Assembly: GCA_001939145.1 (NCBI GenBank)
Contig: LSRX01001163.1
Location: 62,001 to 126,000 of the forward strand
Direction of reading: 5' to 3'
Length of the DNA: 64,000 nucleotides
Origin: Symbiodinium microadriaticum
Lineage: Eukaryota; Sar; Dinophyceae; Suessiales; Symbiodiniaceae
Numbering within the stretch: position 1 is the first letter of the stretch; every line of letters starts with the position of its first letter. Position numbers and translations under genes: made by a program. Below are positions 63,615 through 64,000 of this stretch, piece after piece. A model generated the notes under the pieces. The model was not told the origin of the DNA, searched no databases, and worked only from the letters and a program-made list of their open reading frames with translations.

Positions 63615-64000
63615 GTAACGATTCTTGTTGGAACTTGGTGGCTAGACAAGGGTTACCCATTTCTGAAACTCTCACATCACTACAAAAAACCCACAAGGCG
63701 CCAACATATAAACCAAAGGCCGGGCAGTCCCATCATCAGCCCCCACTTCATATACATCACTGATATCCAGATATGGCACCCCAGCACTAAAGCTGATTTT
63801 GGGGTAGTTTTTTGAATCCTGAATCAGAGGAAAGGCCTGAAGATAGGCTAGCATGAGGTGCCACACTCCAAGATCGACAGAACTGCTCTCGGGTGCTGTT
63901 GAAATCTCCTCAATTGGATGTTGTCGAAGCTCGTTTAGGGGTTAAGTTGTTTAGGATTGCCAGGGACTAGCTCGGGACTATAGAGCTTTTGCACTGCCGA

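Overview
The window looks like nuclear DNA of a dinoflagellate, possibly from the Symbiodiniaceae/Suessiales group. That assignment is an inference from four things visible in the sequence. (1) Plant-type telomere-like heptads (CCCTAAA/TTTAGGG and one-base variants) are scattered through almost every non-coding stretch. (2) Coding sequence is broken into short exons, often with G or C at third codon positions. (3) Introns join in frame with GT, GC and GA donors and AG or AG-G acceptors, a donor mix described for dinoflagellates. (4) At least ten introns contain or consist of a short element with terminal inverted repeats, as described for introners. Another alveolate cannot be excluded. No spliced-leader sequence, rRNA, tRNA or CRISPR array was seen.

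Two genes have long open frames. A DExH helicase with helicase-associated (HA) repeats occupies 9681-12573 (minus, one intron). A large multi-pass membrane protein with a big C-terminal ectodomain occupies 26846-30152 (minus, one short intron and one frameshift in a C7 run).

The rest is small exons, many of which join into phase-consistent models. Minus: 1-2438 (disordered + transmembrane + coiled coil, runs off the window), 7190-8735, 22735-23385, 31517-31799, 46669-46914, 47717-48046, 54261-54486, 57059-57449. Plus: 5048-5612, 19601-19973, 24838-26572, 32099-34975, 36898-37159, 41862-42128, 44602-45161, 48226-48611, 54688-54886, 55427-55712. Single exons fill in between. All were assembled by eye from frame, phase and splice dinucleotides, so boundaries are hypotheses. 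Most products match no family I recognise; one 57-bp exon resembles the N-terminal motif of Janus/PHPT1 phosphohistidine phosphatases.

Between exons lie telomere-like tracts (densest at 54.9-55.4, 57.6-58.3, 62.0-62.2 and 63.0-63.2 kb), microsatellites, a 1.1-kb degenerate ATTC-type satellite (about 50.1-51.15 kb), a nested cluster of inverted-repeat elements (25.8-26.45 kb) and three single-N assembly gaps (24514, 57250, 62758), two of them with clear assembly artefacts. The most interesting feature is architectural: inverted-repeat elements acting as introns, and telomere-like repeats that supply 3' splice sites and stop codons.
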